Positions 36,001 through 44,992 are shown, numbered from the stretch's first letter. The stretch: DNA of 64,000 nt from Streptomyces cavernae (GCF_004023625.1 NZ_RPDJ01000001.1:496001-560000), one strand, 5' to 3'. Notes: generated from the letters alone by a model not told the origin. Made by a program: numbers and translations.

Positions 36001-39000
36001 CGAGCATCCCGACGGACTCGACCTTCTGTGGGAGTACGCCGAGGACCGGTTCACCGGCGACGCCGTCGAGGCGATGGCCGAGCTCTTCCGGCGGGGCGTG
36101 GACGCGCTGGCGTCCGGTGGCCGCTCCACCGCGCGGGAGCTGGTCGCGCCGTACCGGCGGTCCCTGCCGGAGCACGGGCGCGGGCCCCTCCCCGAGCGGG
36201 GCTTCACCACGATCGCCGAGGGCTTCGCACGGCAGGTCGCCCGCACCCCGGACGCCCCCGCCGTGATCACCGCCGACGGGAGCACCCTGAGCTACGCGGC
36301 GCTCGACGCCCGCGCCTCGGCCCTCGCCGCGGAACTGGCCGACCGCTACCCGATCCCGGCCGACGACAGCCCCTGCCGGGCGGCCCTGTACCTGGACCCG
36401 TCCGCCGAGCACGTGGTGGCCCTGCTGGCACTGGCGCGGCTGAACGTCACCGCCGTCCCCCTCGACCCCTCCTACCCGGTCGACGTGCTGCGCCACGTCC
36501 TGGAGCAGGTCGACCCGCTGTGCGTCCTGGTCACGCAGGACGGCGCGCCGGCGCTGGACACACTGCTCCCGGACGGCGTGGTGCGCCACCGTGCCGTCGT
36601 CCTCCCCGCGGCCCTGGCCCCACAGGAGGGCGCCGGCACGAGCGCGCCGTCCGCCGGTGCGAGGAGGTGGCGCACGCACGACGGCACACGACCCCTGTAC
36701 ACCCTGTTCACCTCTGGCTCCACCGGCGTCCCCAAGGGGGTCCAGATCTCCGACCGCACGCTGTGCGACCTGATCCAGTGGCAGTCCGGCCCCGGCGGCC
36801 TGACCGCCCCGGCGGCCACCCAGCAGTTCTCGATGCTGGCGTTCGACGTGTCCTTCCAGGAGATCTTCGGGACGCTGTGCACCGGCGGCAGCCTCCGGCT
36901 CATACGCCCCGAGTGGCGCCAGGACGCCCCCACGCTCCTGGAACGGCTGGAGGCCACGGGGACCGAGCGGATCTTCATGCCCTACGTGGCCCTGCAGGTG
37001 CTCGCCGAGTACGGCGTCCGCCTGGGCAGGTTCCCCTCCCGGCTGCGCGAGGTGGTCACCGCGGGCGAGCAACTGGTGTGCACCGACACCATCCGTCGCT
37101 GGTTCGCCGGACTGCCCGGCGCCCGCCTGTTCAACCACTACGGGCCTACCGAGACGCATGTGGTCAGTGCCCTGTGCCTGGAGGGCGACCCGGGGCAGTG
37201 GCCCGAGCGGCCCGCCATCGGACGCCCGGTGGCCGGCGCCGACCTGCGCGTGGTGGACGCGGCGGGCGACCCGGTGCCGCCCGGGTGCACCGGCGAGCTG
37301 CTGATAGGCGGCACCATGACCACCCGTTGCTACCTCGACGAACCCGCTCTCGACGACACCCGCTTCGTCGAGGTGCCCGGTGAGGGTCTGTTCTACCGCA
37401 GCGGCGATCAGGCGTGGTTCGACCGCGAGGGGCTGCTGCACTACGCGGGCCGCGACGACCAGCAGATCAAACTGAGCGGGCACCGGCTGGAACTCGGCTC
37501 CGTCGAGGCGGCCCTGCTGCGCCATCCCGCGGTGGTCAACGCCGTCGTAGCGTGTCACGGCGACCGGCTGACGGCCTGCCTCGAGTTCCGTGGCGAGTCC
37601 CCGTCCGCCGACGACCTGACCGGACACCTCTCCGCTCTGCTGCCCTCCTACGTCCGCGTGGACCGCTTCCGGAGACTTCAGACGCTGCCGCGCACCCCGA
37701 GCGGCAAGCTGGACCGGCAGGCGGCGCTTCGGGCACCGGGCGAGGAGATACGCCGTGCGGTGGTCGCCCGCACCGGGCTGTCGGCCGAGGAGGAGCGGCT
37801 CACCGCCGCCTTCGAGGAGGTCACCGGGGCGACGATCGAACCGGACCAGACCTTCTTCGAGGCGGGTGCCTCCAGCCTCGCTCTCATGCGCTTCCATCTG
37901 CGCTGCACCACGGAACTCGGTTTACGCTTCAGCGTCGCGGACCTGTTCGAGCACGTCACTGTCCGCTCCCTGGCCCGCCACCTCGCGGCCGACGACCTCC
38001 CCGGCACCCGGACCCCTACCGCACCGGCCAGGACAGACGCCGGGACCCCGGAGCCGGGCGAACCGATCGCGGTCGTCGGCATGGCGGTGCGGGTGCCCGG
38101 CGCCCCGGATCTGGCGGCCTTCTGGGACCTGGTGGTCTCCGGTGGCACCGGCATCCGCCGTGTGGACGCCCCGGAAGGCGTCATCGGCGCGCACAGCACG
38201 CTCGACGGGATGCTCGACTTCGACCCGGGCCACTTCGGCATCAGCCCCCAGGAAGCGCGCCTGATGGACCCCCAGCAACGTCACCTGCTGATGGCCTGCG
38301 TGCAGGCCCTGGCCCACGCCGGCGTCGCGGACACGTCCACCACCCGTGTGGGACTGGTCGCCGGTGCCGGGGAGAACACCTACTTCCAGTCCATGCTGCG
38401 CGAGGCGGACCCCGGCCGGCTGCCCGACGGCTTCCAGCTCGCCCTGCACCACGAGAAGGACTTCCTGGCCACCAAGGTGGCCTACCACCTCGGGCTGACC
38501 GGTCCCGCGATCAGCGCACAGACGGCGTGCTCCAGTTCCCTGGTCGCCGTGCACCTCGCGGCCGGCATGCTCCGGCAGGGCGAGGCCGAGGTGATGCTCG
38601 CCGGAGGAGTGCTCGTCGACCCCGGGCTGACCGGCGGCTACCGCTACCGCCCGCAGCACATCTTCTCCGCGGACGGCGACTGCCGCCCCTTCAGCGACGA
38701 CGCGACCGGGACGGTCGGCGCGAGCGGCGTCGGCGTCGTGGTCCTCAAACCGCTGCGGCAGGCACGGCGTGACGGCGACACCGTCTACGCACTCGTCACC
38801 GGCTCCGCGATCAACAACGACGGCGCGGCGAAGATGAGTTACACCGCGCCGTCCCTGGCCGGGCAGCGCGAGGTGATCCGCACCGCCCTGGCCCGCGCCG
38901 GACGCACGGGTGCCGACCTCGGCTACGTGGAGGCGCACGGAACCGGTACCCGGCTGGGCGACCCCGTCGAAGTGAGCGCGCTCCGCCAGGCGTTCGACGT

Positions 39001-42000
39001 GAGGGAGTCCGCTCGCTGCGCACTCAGCTCCGTCAAGAGCCAGCTCGGCCACATGGGCGCGGCCGCAGGAGTCGTGGGCCTCGTCCGAGCCGTCCTCGCC
39101 GTGCACCACGGGAGCGTCCCGCCCACCCTCAACTTCCGCGCCTTCAACCCGGAGATCGGCCCCGACCCCACTCCCTTCTACGTCCCGGACCGGGTCACGC
39201 CCTGGCCCGAGGGGCGCGAGCGGGTTGCCTCGGTCAGCAGCTTCGGGATCGGCGGCACCAACGCCCACGTCATCGTCGAACAGCACACCGGAAACGGCAC
39301 CGCCTGGGCCGGCGAGGTACCGAAGTGCCTGGTACTGTCCTCCTCCAGCGCGGACGCCCTGGCCGCCGACGCCACACGGATCGCCGACTACCTCCGACTC
39401 CGGCCCGAGCGCTACGAGTCCGTGCTGCGCCATCTACAGGCCGGACGTGCGGCCCGCCGCCTGCGGGCAGCGGCACCAGTCGCGGACGCCGCGGACGCCG
39501 TGCGCTGGCTGCACGAGGTGGCCACGGGACAGGTCCCGCACGGCATCGCGGATCCGGACGCCACGACGGTTCCGGCCGCCGGCCGCGCACCCCAGGACAT
39601 CGCCGATGACTGGATCGCCGGAAGGCGCATCGACTGGCGGACGGGCCCGGCTCCGGCGCCCTGGGACTTCCCGCCCCCGTCCTTCGCACTCGCGGAGTAC
39701 GACTTCGACCGCACGCCCAAGGCCCCGGCTTCCGAACCCCAGCGGTTGCCACAGTCCGACTGGCTGCACCAGCCGCACTGGGTCCGGCTGCGCCGCGCCG
39801 CCGCCGTGGACACCACCGTACCGGCCGGCCGCGCGTCCGTCGTGGTCGTAGTGGCCTCCGAGAGCACGCCGCAGGCAGCGTTCGCGCCGTTCCAGGCCGT
39901 GGCGTCACGCGTGGTACGGGTGAACCCAGCCCGCAGCTTCGTCCGCAGGGGACCCGACGTCTTCGACGCCGACCCGGCCGACCCGGCGTCCCTGCGCCTG
40001 CTGCTGGACGCACTGTCCGAGGACGGCACTGACAACACCACCCTGGCCCTGGCCGACGCGGAGTGGGTGCACGCGCTGCCCCTGGACGTGACGGGGCCGG
40101 TCGGTCCCGGCACGCTGGAACACGCCCGCCACGCCTGCCTGGACACCACGGCGGCCCTGGCCCAGGCACTGTCCGGGCGAACCGGCTCCCCACGCGTGTG
40201 GTGGCTGTCGTACGGCGCCCGGCCTGTGGACGGGACGGTGCACAGGCCCGAACTGGCGCTCCTCGCCGGGCCCGTGGAGGTCGCGCCCCAGGAGGCTGCC
40301 CTGGACGGCCACTGGTTGGACCTCCCCGACGACGACCTCACCCGCTGGGCCGGAAACGTGGCCTCGGTCGTCGCCGAAGCACGCCGAGCCGGGCATCCCG
40401 GCGGCCCGGCTCTGCCCCGGCAGCTCGCGCTGCGGCGGGGTTACTGGTGGCGTCCGGGCACCACGCCCGTACCGGCGCCGTCCGGCACGGAGCCCCTCGT
40501 ACCGTCCGGTGAGGACACGGTTCACCTGGTACTGGGCGGCACGGGTGGCATAGGCCGCGCCATCGCCGCCTGGCTGCTGGAGCACACCGGCGGCCGGGTC
40601 CTGCTGCTGTCGAGGAATCCGCGGCTGCCCGCGGAACTGACCCGCTGGGCCGACCGCGTCGGCCTCCTCCCGGCGGATCTGGCGGCCATGCCCGTGGACG
40701 AAGTGGCGGCGGCCGTCGCAGAGCGCACACCGCGGCTGGATGGCGTGATCCACGCGGCCGGCCTCGGATTCGGGGGGCTGCTCGTACGACGCGACGCCAC
40801 GGCGATGCGCAACGCTGCCGCGGCCCGGGAGAAGGGCGCGCTCGTCATGGAGCGCCTGATCGAGACCTTCCGTCCCGAGATCGCGGTCTACTGCTCCTCG
40901 ATGTCCGCCCTGCTCGGCGGCGTCGGCCAGAGCGACTACGCGGCCGGCGCGAGCCTCCTCGACGGCTTCGCCCACCACCGCTCGGAAGAGACAGAGACGA
41001 CCGCCCGGATCGGCATCGACTGGGACATCTGGAGCGAGACCGGAATGGCGACCCGGGCCCTGTCCACGGACAGCCGTCACCAGGCCCACCTGGAAGTCGG
41101 CCTGACGGTAGAGGAAGGCAAGGCGGTCTTCGCAGGCGCCCTGGCCCTGCAACTGCCCCAACTCCTCGTCTCCACCACCGACATCGAGGTCTCCCGCGCC
41201 TTCTACGCCTCCTCCGCCGACGGCAGGGCGGAACCGTTCACCGCGCGGTCCGGACCGGCGCACGACGCCGACGGCGAGGCGGGTTCCCCGGACACGGACA
41301 GTGCCGAGGATCGAGCCGACGCCAGAGCCGACGCCATGGCCCGCGTGGTCCAGGAGCTGCTGGGCGTGGACGAGATCGATCCGGACGACTCGCTGTACGA
41401 CCTCGGCGCGGACTCGCTGACCATGCTCAGCCTGATCGCGCAGATCGAGGACGACTACGGCGTCGAATTCGACCTGGCCTCCTTCAGCCACCGGGTCAGC
41501 CTCACCGAGATCCTCAAACACATCGAAGCGGCCCTCGCCCCCACCGCACCCGCCTCCGAGGCGGCCACCAGCGTCCCTTCCCGGGTGGTCCTCGACATCT
41601 GGCAGGAGGGAACCGGCTCCGCCGTCCTGTGCCTGGTGCACCCGGTGGGCGGCGACGTCCAGGCCTACCGGTCGCTGGTGGCAGCGCTCGGGCCCGAACC
41701 GACCGTGTGCCTCATCGGCGACCCGGCACTCCGCAACCCCGACATGCCCCCGTGGTCGCTGGCCGAACGTGCCCGTCACTACGATGCCGAGCTGCGGGAC
41801 CGCTTCGGCGGCTCCGACCACCGACTACACCTGGCCGGGTGGTCCTTCGGCGCCCGGGTGGCCATGGAGATGGCAGGCCTCGCCGAGTCGGCCGGATGGC
41901 CGGTGGAGGGGCTCCACCTGCTGGACCCACCGCCCCCGCAGGCGGACGCGCTGGTCGCCGCCTACGACGAGAACCACCTCGAGACGGTGTTCGCCGCCGA

Positions 42001-42379
42001 ACTCGGCACCGGAGCCCCCGTTTTGTCGGCAGAGCACGCGCAGGCGTACGCCGAGCGACTGGCCCGCTGCTGCCGGGCCAACCTGCGCAGTCTGGGCGAG
42101 CACCAGGTGCGGCCGCTCGTCTTCACCCCCACTGTCCTGTGGCTGGCCGACGAGCCCACGGCCGACGTGCCCGCACCCGGCGACCCGCAGGAGACGGCCC
42201 GCCAGTGGAGCGCCTGCCTGCCCCCCTCCGCCACGCGACGATCCCTGCCCACCGACCACTACGGAATCGTCGCCCCACCCCACGTGCACACCGTGGCCGA
42301 GACCGTCACGGCAATGCTGGCGGACCCGGCCACCGGTTCCCGGCCCCACCGCGAGCAAGAATCGGAGCGCGCCCAGTGA
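33005..42379 (+). CDS. Hybrid NRPS-PKS: A-T-C-A-T-KS-KR-ACP-TE
   Basis: A 3124-residue megasynthase. Order by motifs: A1 (YTSGTTGRPKG near 170; A10 NANGKVDQ), T1 (GGDSLKAL near 562), C (HHIAVDG near 750), A2 (TSGSTGVPKG near 1237; A10 TPSGKLDR), T2 (EAGASSLAL near 1620), KS (TACSSS near 1838, HGTGT near 1978, SQLGHMGAAAG), KR (GGTGGIGRA near 2511, Ser/Tyr in YCSSMSALLGG and QSDYAAG), ACP (DLGADSLTML near 2800) and TE (GWSFG near 2945). There is no acyltransferase. Hand-read codes: A1 D-A-F-F-L-G-I-T-F-K (Ile-like), A2 D-V-Q-F-V-A-H-V-V-K (Pro-like). The predicted chain is Ile-Pro extended by a C2 unit and reduced to a beta-hydroxy acid. ATG codons at 33005 and 33008 are both possible. Confidence 0.95.
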   Translation: MMKPRVETSPADVAGDLSAPVGLALEIHRQALRSPQAEAVADGDVRLDYATLNAAAAAVAQALGRQGVTSGQAVAVALPRSWRLVCVMLGILRLGAQVVPLDTQSPAERRLFILRDSGAAALVYVAPESVTELPHGMKALAVDTLLPELPDPAASVQAPPAAGEVSFLFYTSGTTGRPKGVEVRDAGVMRLARPGYIRVEPGLRYACLANPAFDALSFEVWAPLLTGGCCVVLRDGDVRTPERLAAALRRERVDTVFVTTALFNAVVTAVPDCFAAVGEVLVGGEQLNARVMRRWYRDNADSGTRLFNIYGPTESSTFALCHPIPRDFDGDVVPIGRPLPGTDAVLVVPGQERVAAPGEVAELLLSGAGLAVGYRNLPEETERRFVRLAWLDGGEERYYRTGDLVRADDEGRVEYVGRTDRQVKVRGFRIEPGEVERRVLAHPAVRRAYVCTRRAGQEGPNELLAFVVLHQELSYEEFDSHLTAHLPAYMRPHQIHLVEELPLNANGKVDQAALLEQADRPWRPAASDGPAPTGTEREVIELAEEILGATGLGLGDRWIAVGGDSLKALRFCFAVRQRWGRDLTQAAILHGDLAAIARAVTAAGPGEEGACPAPVVAGAHSAPATSEQQRLWLLQRRAPGSRAYSVNQAFRVDGPVDTTALRRTLRTLVARHAALRTGFALGPQGLRQTVGEPYDPWHEPGTQRLWDEEEAHAFADAFFAEPFDLAVPRMLRACWLPRDGGGTLLLHLHHIAVDGWSLSILLQDLSAEYVESTDAGAQTSRNTAPAPNPLDFAAWQSDWFTSAAYQAQRDELLAYYQGLAEPQEPLPAQNTDPAPRARLLHTPLDVVRRAQVDQVCAEFGLTRFQVLLSVFSWSLYGVTGLVRPRIAAPVANRPVREFEDSVGMMANTVLLPVAVVPGEDLRSQLARTGAGTGEVLRRQDVALADVLTGWEAVGDGTPFDLLFVLENTDFGGLRLPGCVQRPLWWAAPEAKCPMTVSVVEHPDGLDLLWEYAEDRFTGDAVEAMAELFRRGVDALASGGRSTARELVAPYRRSLPEHGRGPLPERGFTTIAEGFARQVARTPDAPAVITADGSTLSYAALDARASALAAELADRYPIPADDSPCRAALYLDPSAEHVVALLALARLNVTAVPLDPSYPVDVLRHVLEQVDPLCVLVTQDGAPALDTLLPDGVVRHRAVVLPAALAPQEGAGTSAPSAGARRWRTHDGTRPLYTLFTSGSTGVPKGVQISDRTLCDLIQWQSGPGGLTAPAATQQFSMLAFDVSFQEIFGTLCTGGSLRLIRPEWRQDAPTLLERLEATGTERIFMPYVALQVLAEYGVRLGRFPSRLREVVTAGEQLVCTDTIRRWFAGLPGARLFNHYGPTETHVVSALCLEGDPGQWPERPAIGRPVAGADLRVVDAAGDPVPPGCTGELLIGGTMTTRCYLDEPALDDTRFVEVPGEGLFYRSGDQAWFDREGLLHYAGRDDQQIKLSGHRLELGSVEAALLRHPAVVNAVVACHGDRLTACLEFRGESPSADDLTGHLSALLPSYVRVDRFRRLQTLPRTPSGKLDRQAALRAPGEEIRRAVVARTGLSAEEERLTAAFEEVTGATIEPDQTFFEAGASSLALMRFHLRCTTELGLRFSVADLFEHVTVRSLARHLAADDLPGTRTPTAPARTDAGTPEPGEPIAVVGMAVRVPGAPDLAAFWDLVVSGGTGIRRVDAPEGVIGAHSTLDGMLDFDPGHFGISPQEARLMDPQQRHLLMACVQALAHAGVADTSTTRVGLVAGAGENTYFQSMLREADPGRLPDGFQLALHHEKDFLATKVAYHLGLTGPAISAQTACSSSLVAVHLAAGMLRQGEAEVMLAGGVLVDPGLTGGYRYRPQHIFSADGDCRPFSDDATGTVGASGVGVVVLKPLRQARRDGDTVYALVTGSAINNDGAAKMSYTAPSLAGQREVIRTALARAGRTGADLGYVEAHGTGTRLGDPVEVSALRQAFDVRESARCALSSVKSQLGHMGAAAGVVGLVRAVLAVHHGSVPPTLNFRAFNPEIGPDPTPFYVPDRVTPWPEGRERVASVSSFGIGGTNAHVIVEQHTGNGTAWAGEVPKCLVLSSSSADALAADATRIADYLRLRPERYESVLRHLQAGRAARRLRAAAPVADAADAVRWLHEVATGQVPHGIADPDATTVPAAGRAPQDIADDWIAGRRIDWRTGPAPAPWDFPPPSFALAEYDFDRTPKAPASEPQRLPQSDWLHQPHWVRLRRAAAVDTTVPAGRASVVVVVASESTPQAAFAPFQAVASRVVRVNPARSFVRRGPDVFDADPADPASLRLLLDALSEDGTDNTTLALADAEWVHALPLDVTGPVGPGTLEHARHACLDTTAALAQALSGRTGSPRVWWLSYGARPVDGTVHRPELALLAGPVEVAPQEAALDGHWLDLPDDDLTRWAGNVASVVAEARRAGHPGGPALPRQLALRRGYWWRPGTTPVPAPSGTEPLVPSGEDTVHLVLGGTGGIGRAIAAWLLEHTGGRVLLLSRNPRLPAELTRWADRVGLLPADLAAMPVDEVAAAVAERTPRLDGVIHAAGLGFGGLLVRRDATAMRNAAAAREKGALVMERLIETFRPEIAVYCSSMSALLGGVGQSDYAAGASLLDGFAHHRSEETETTARIGIDWDIWSETGMATRALSTDSRHQAHLEVGLTVEEGKAVFAGALALQLPQLLVSTTDIEVSRAFYASSADGRAEPFTARSGPAHDADGEAGSPDTDSAEDRADARADAMARVVQELLGVDEIDPDDSLYDLGADSLTMLSLIAQIEDDYGVEFDLASFSHRVSLTEILKHIEAALAPTAPASEAATSVPSRVVLDIWQEGTGSAVLCLVHPVGGDVQAYRSLVAALGPEPTVCLIGDPALRNPDMPPWSLAERARHYDAELRDRFGGSDHRLHLAGWSFGARVAMEMAGLAESAGWPVEGLHLLDPPPPQADALVAAYDENHLETVFAAELGTGAPVLSAEHAQAYAERLARCCRANLRSLGEHQVRPLVFTPTVLWLADEPTADVPAPGDPQETARQWSACLPPSATRRSLPTDHYGIVAPPHVHTVAETVTAMLADPATGSRPHREQESERAQ

Positions 42380-43416
42380 ACCCCTACCAGTCCTTGCCAG
42401 TCCGGTCGTTCTGGCGACCCGCGGTCGCCGAGCCGGACCCGCTGCACATCGAGGACGTCTGGACACCCAAGTTCGCCCTCGGCCAGGACGATCCCGTCAT
42501 CACCGCCGGGTCCTGCTTCGCCGCGCAGATCGGCAGGGCCCTGCTGGACTCGGGCATGAACTGGCTCGACGCCGAACCCGCCCCGCCCGGCCTGACCCGG
42601 CAGCAGCGCCAGGACCGCGGCTACGGAGCCTTCTCCTTCCGTACCGGCAACATCTACACGCCCGCCGTCCTGCGCCAGTGGCTGTCGTGGGCCCTCGGCC
42701 ACGCGCAGCCGCCGCAGGAGGCCTGGCCCGACGGCGACCGCTACGTCGATCCCTACCGCCCCGCTATCGAACCCGACGGCTTCGCATCCACCGCCGAGAT
42801 GCTGAAAGCTCGTGAGGTCACCCTGGCCGCCATCCGCACCGCCGTCACCACGGCAAGCTGCCTGGTCTTCACCATGGGGCTCACGGAGGCCTGGCGCGAC
42901 GCCGTCGACGGCACCGTGCACCCCACCTGCCCCGGCACCGTCCGCGGCACCTTCGACGCCGATCGGTACTCCCTGCACAACTTCACGTTCGCCGAGGCGC
43001 ACCGGGACATGACCGAGGCGATCGCGATGGCGCGCCTGGTCAATCCCGGCCTGCGCATCCTGCTGACGGTGTCACCGCAGCCGCTGACCGCCACCGCCAC
43101 CGGCGGCCACGCGCTCCTCGCCAACGGCTACACCAAGTCCGTGCTGCGCGCGGTCGCGGGACAGCTCGCGCTGGAGGACCCGGACGTCGACTACTTCCCG
43201 TCCTACGAGCTCGTCACCGGACCGGTCTTCGGCGGCAGGTTCTTCGGCCGGAACCAGCGCACCGTCACTCCCGAGGGCGTCGACTTCGTGATGCGGCACT
43301 TCGTGGCCGGGCTCCACCGCGGCCCCACGGGGCCGCAGCACGCCCGCGACACCGATGCCTGTTCGACAGATGCCGCCTGTGAGGACGCCGTCCTTGACTA
43401 CTACAGCCCCCGCTAG
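42376..43416 (+). CDS. GSCFA-domain protein
   Basis: A 346-residue protein with the family-naming motif in DPVITAGSCFAAQIGRALL near residues 40-58. The further conserved blocks are YGAFSFRTGNIYTP, LVFTMGLTEAWRD and VNPGLRILLTVSPQPLTATA. GSCFA proteins are related to SGNH hydrolases, and most have no known reaction. The GTG start overlaps the megasynthase stop (GTGA), so it is translated with the cluster. A role as acyltransferase or esterase acting on the NRPS-PKS product is a reasonable inference only. The next gene is another SGNH-type protein. Confidence 0.82.
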   Translation: MNPYQSLPVRSFWRPAVAEPDPLHIEDVWTPKFALGQDDPVITAGSCFAAQIGRALLDSGMNWLDAEPAPPGLTRQQRQDRGYGAFSFRTGNIYTPAVLRQWLSWALGHAQPPQEAWPDGDRYVDPYRPAIEPDGFASTAEMLKAREVTLAAIRTAVTTASCLVFTMGLTEAWRDAVDGTVHPTCPGTVRGTFDADRYSLHNFTFAEAHRDMTEAIAMARLVNPGLRILLTVSPQPLTATATGGHALLANGYTKSVLRAVAGQLALEDPDVDYFPSYELVTGPVFGGRFFGRNQRTVTPEGVDFVMRHFVAGLHRGPTGPQHARDTDACSTDAACEDAVLDYYSPR

Positions 43417-44086
43417 GTTCCTGCTGCTCGGCGACTCCCACGCGGGACCGATCGGACGAGCGGCCCAGAAAGCCGGCATCCCGTTCCAGGGCGGTCCCGT
43501 AGGTGCCGGCCGGGAGTTCACCGACAGCTTCTTCACCACCCGGGACACACCCGGCGGGACCGACGTCGTCTTCCGGTCCGACGAGGCCGAGGAGCACTAC
43601 CGCCGCTTCCTCAAGGAACTCGGCGTCGACGCCCTCTCCGGGCTGGGCATCCCGCTGGTCGCGACGTTCGGCTTCTGCGCGCACTTCTTGGCGCTGCGGG
43701 AGAACTGGGACCTCTATCGCGACCGATCGGGTGCCGTCCCGCCGGGTTTCCTCGCCGGCCCCCTGTTCGGCGCCATCGTGCGCGCCGCTGTCCGTGACGC
43801 CCTCGCGTTCTACGAACACGCCGTGGACCTCGGACTGCACGTCCTCGCGGTGATGCCGCCGCAACGGGTCCCCGGCCAGTCCGATCCGGCGGTGTTCATG
43901 GCCGCGCAGGAGCGCATCCGGCTGGCCGTGACAGAGCTCGGCGTCGAGGTCGTGGACCTGCGTCGGCGGACCACCGGTCCGGACGGTCTGCAACGCCCCG
44001 AGCTGTGCGAGCCCGACGACGAGATCCACGGCAACCTCGCCTTCGGCCGCATCATCCTCGCCGAACTGCTCGACCGAGGCCTGTAA
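43355..44086 (+). CDS. SGNH/GDSL-like hydrolase
   Basis: About 243 residues. The block I nucleophile is FLLLGDSHAGPIGRAAQKAG, and a C-terminal DDEIHGN provides the Asp-x-x-His pair. A mid-region AVMPPQRVPG and catalytic spacing fit the SGNH fold. The outermost ATG overlaps the GSCFA gene by 62 bases. A TTG at 43394 preceded by GAGGA would reduce the overlap to 23 bases and is a good alternative. There is no signal peptide, so it should act in the cytoplasm, probably together with the GSCFA protein on the cluster product. Confidence 0.78.
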   Translation: MPVRQMPPVRTPSLTTTAPARFLLLGDSHAGPIGRAAQKAGIPFQGGPVGAGREFTDSFFTTRDTPGGTDVVFRSDEAEEHYRRFLKELGVDALSGLGIPLVATFGFCAHFLALRENWDLYRDRSGAVPPGFLAGPLFGAIVRAAVRDALAFYEHAVDLGLHVLAVMPPQRVPGQSDPAVFMAAQERIRLAVTELGVEVVDLRRRTTGPDGLQRPELCEPDDEIHGNLAFGRIILAELLDRGL

Positions 44087-44112
44087 CCCCACCCCCTCTG
44101 GAGGACGTGCTC

Positions 44113-44985
44113 ATGGAGCCATACGAACGCCAAGCGCTGGAAGCGGTGACCACGCGTCCCGTGCACCCCTACCGCACGCTCACGGTCGAACGGATCACCC
44201 CTGTTCTGGGCGCGGAGGTCTCGGGCGTCGACCTGTCGAAGGAGATCCCGGAGGAGCAACTGGACGAGATTCGCACCGCGTTCCTCGATCACCACGTCCT
44301 CGTCTTCCGCGACCAGACGATCACCGTCGAAGACCACAAGCGGTTCGCCGCCGCCTTCGGCGAGCTGCGTCCCGTCAACCCGCCGCCGCCCGAGGGCGAC
44401 CCCTACATCCTGGAGATCCGCACGACGCCGGCCGCGGCGAACGTGGCGGGCAACGGCTGGCACGCCGACGGCACCGCCGACGCCGAACCGTCGCTGGGAT
44501 CGATGCTGTACATCACCGAGATCCCCGAGCCGGGCTGCGGCGGTGACACCCTCTTCGCCAACATGCACCTGGCCTACGAGATGCTCTCGCCGGCCATGCG
44601 CTCCCTGCTGGACCCGCTCACCGCCGTCCACGACGGCGCCCAGGCCCTGGGGGGCTACACCCCGCCCGCGGACTACGTCATCCCCAAGAGCGAGCACCCG
44701 CTCGTCGCCCGCCATCCCGAGACCGACCGCAGGCTGCTCTACGTCAACAAGGCCTACACCAGCCGCATCCCGCAGCTCTCCGCCCAGGAGAGCCAGGCCC
44801 TGCTGGACATGCTCTTCGACACCGTCGCCCACAGGCCGATCCTGCACTGCCGCGTCCGCTGGACCCCGGGCACCCTGGTCTTCTGGGACAACCGCTGTGT
44901 CCAGCACCACGCGACCTACGACTACTACCCCTACGCCCGCTACGGCCGGCGCGTCGCCATCAACGGCGGCCCGGTCAAGGGCTGA
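44113..44985 (+). CDS. TauD/TfdA-family Fe(II)/2-oxoglutarate dioxygenase
   Basis: A 290-residue oxygenase. The first two iron ligands are in NGWHADGTADAEP (HxD), and the third His plus the 2-oxoglutarate Arg lie in VQHHATYDYYPYARYGRR near the C-terminus. The N-terminal VLGAEVSGVDLSKEIPEEQL is a standard TauD beginning. GGAGG lies about nine bases before the ATG. In the detoxin/rimosamide clusters a TauD-type enzyme is reported as the hydroxylase of the proline-derived unit. The same role is likely here because the second adenylation domain reads as Pro-selective. It is the last gene of the cluster. Confidence 0.88.
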   Translation: MEPYERQALEAVTTRPVHPYRTLTVERITPVLGAEVSGVDLSKEIPEEQLDEIRTAFLDHHVLVFRDQTITVEDHKRFAAAFGELRPVNPPPPEGDPYILEIRTTPAAANVAGNGWHADGTADAEPSLGSMLYITEIPEPGCGGDTLFANMHLAYEMLSPAMRSLLDPLTAVHDGAQALGGYTPPADYVIPKSEHPLVARHPETDRRLLYVNKAYTSRIPQLSAQESQALLDMLFDTVAHRPILHCRVRWTPGTLVFWDNRCVQHHATYDYYPYARYGRRVAINGGPVKG

Positions 44986-44992
44986 CGGCGCG

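Noticed and set aside
33104..42466. Very long minus-strand ORFs opposite the NRPS-PKS genes (e.g. 33104-35098, 35273-37897, 39905-41821)
   Set aside because: They are shadows produced by high GC; their translations are low-complexity Gly/Val/Arg-rich and show no domains, while the plus strand has complete catalytic motifs.
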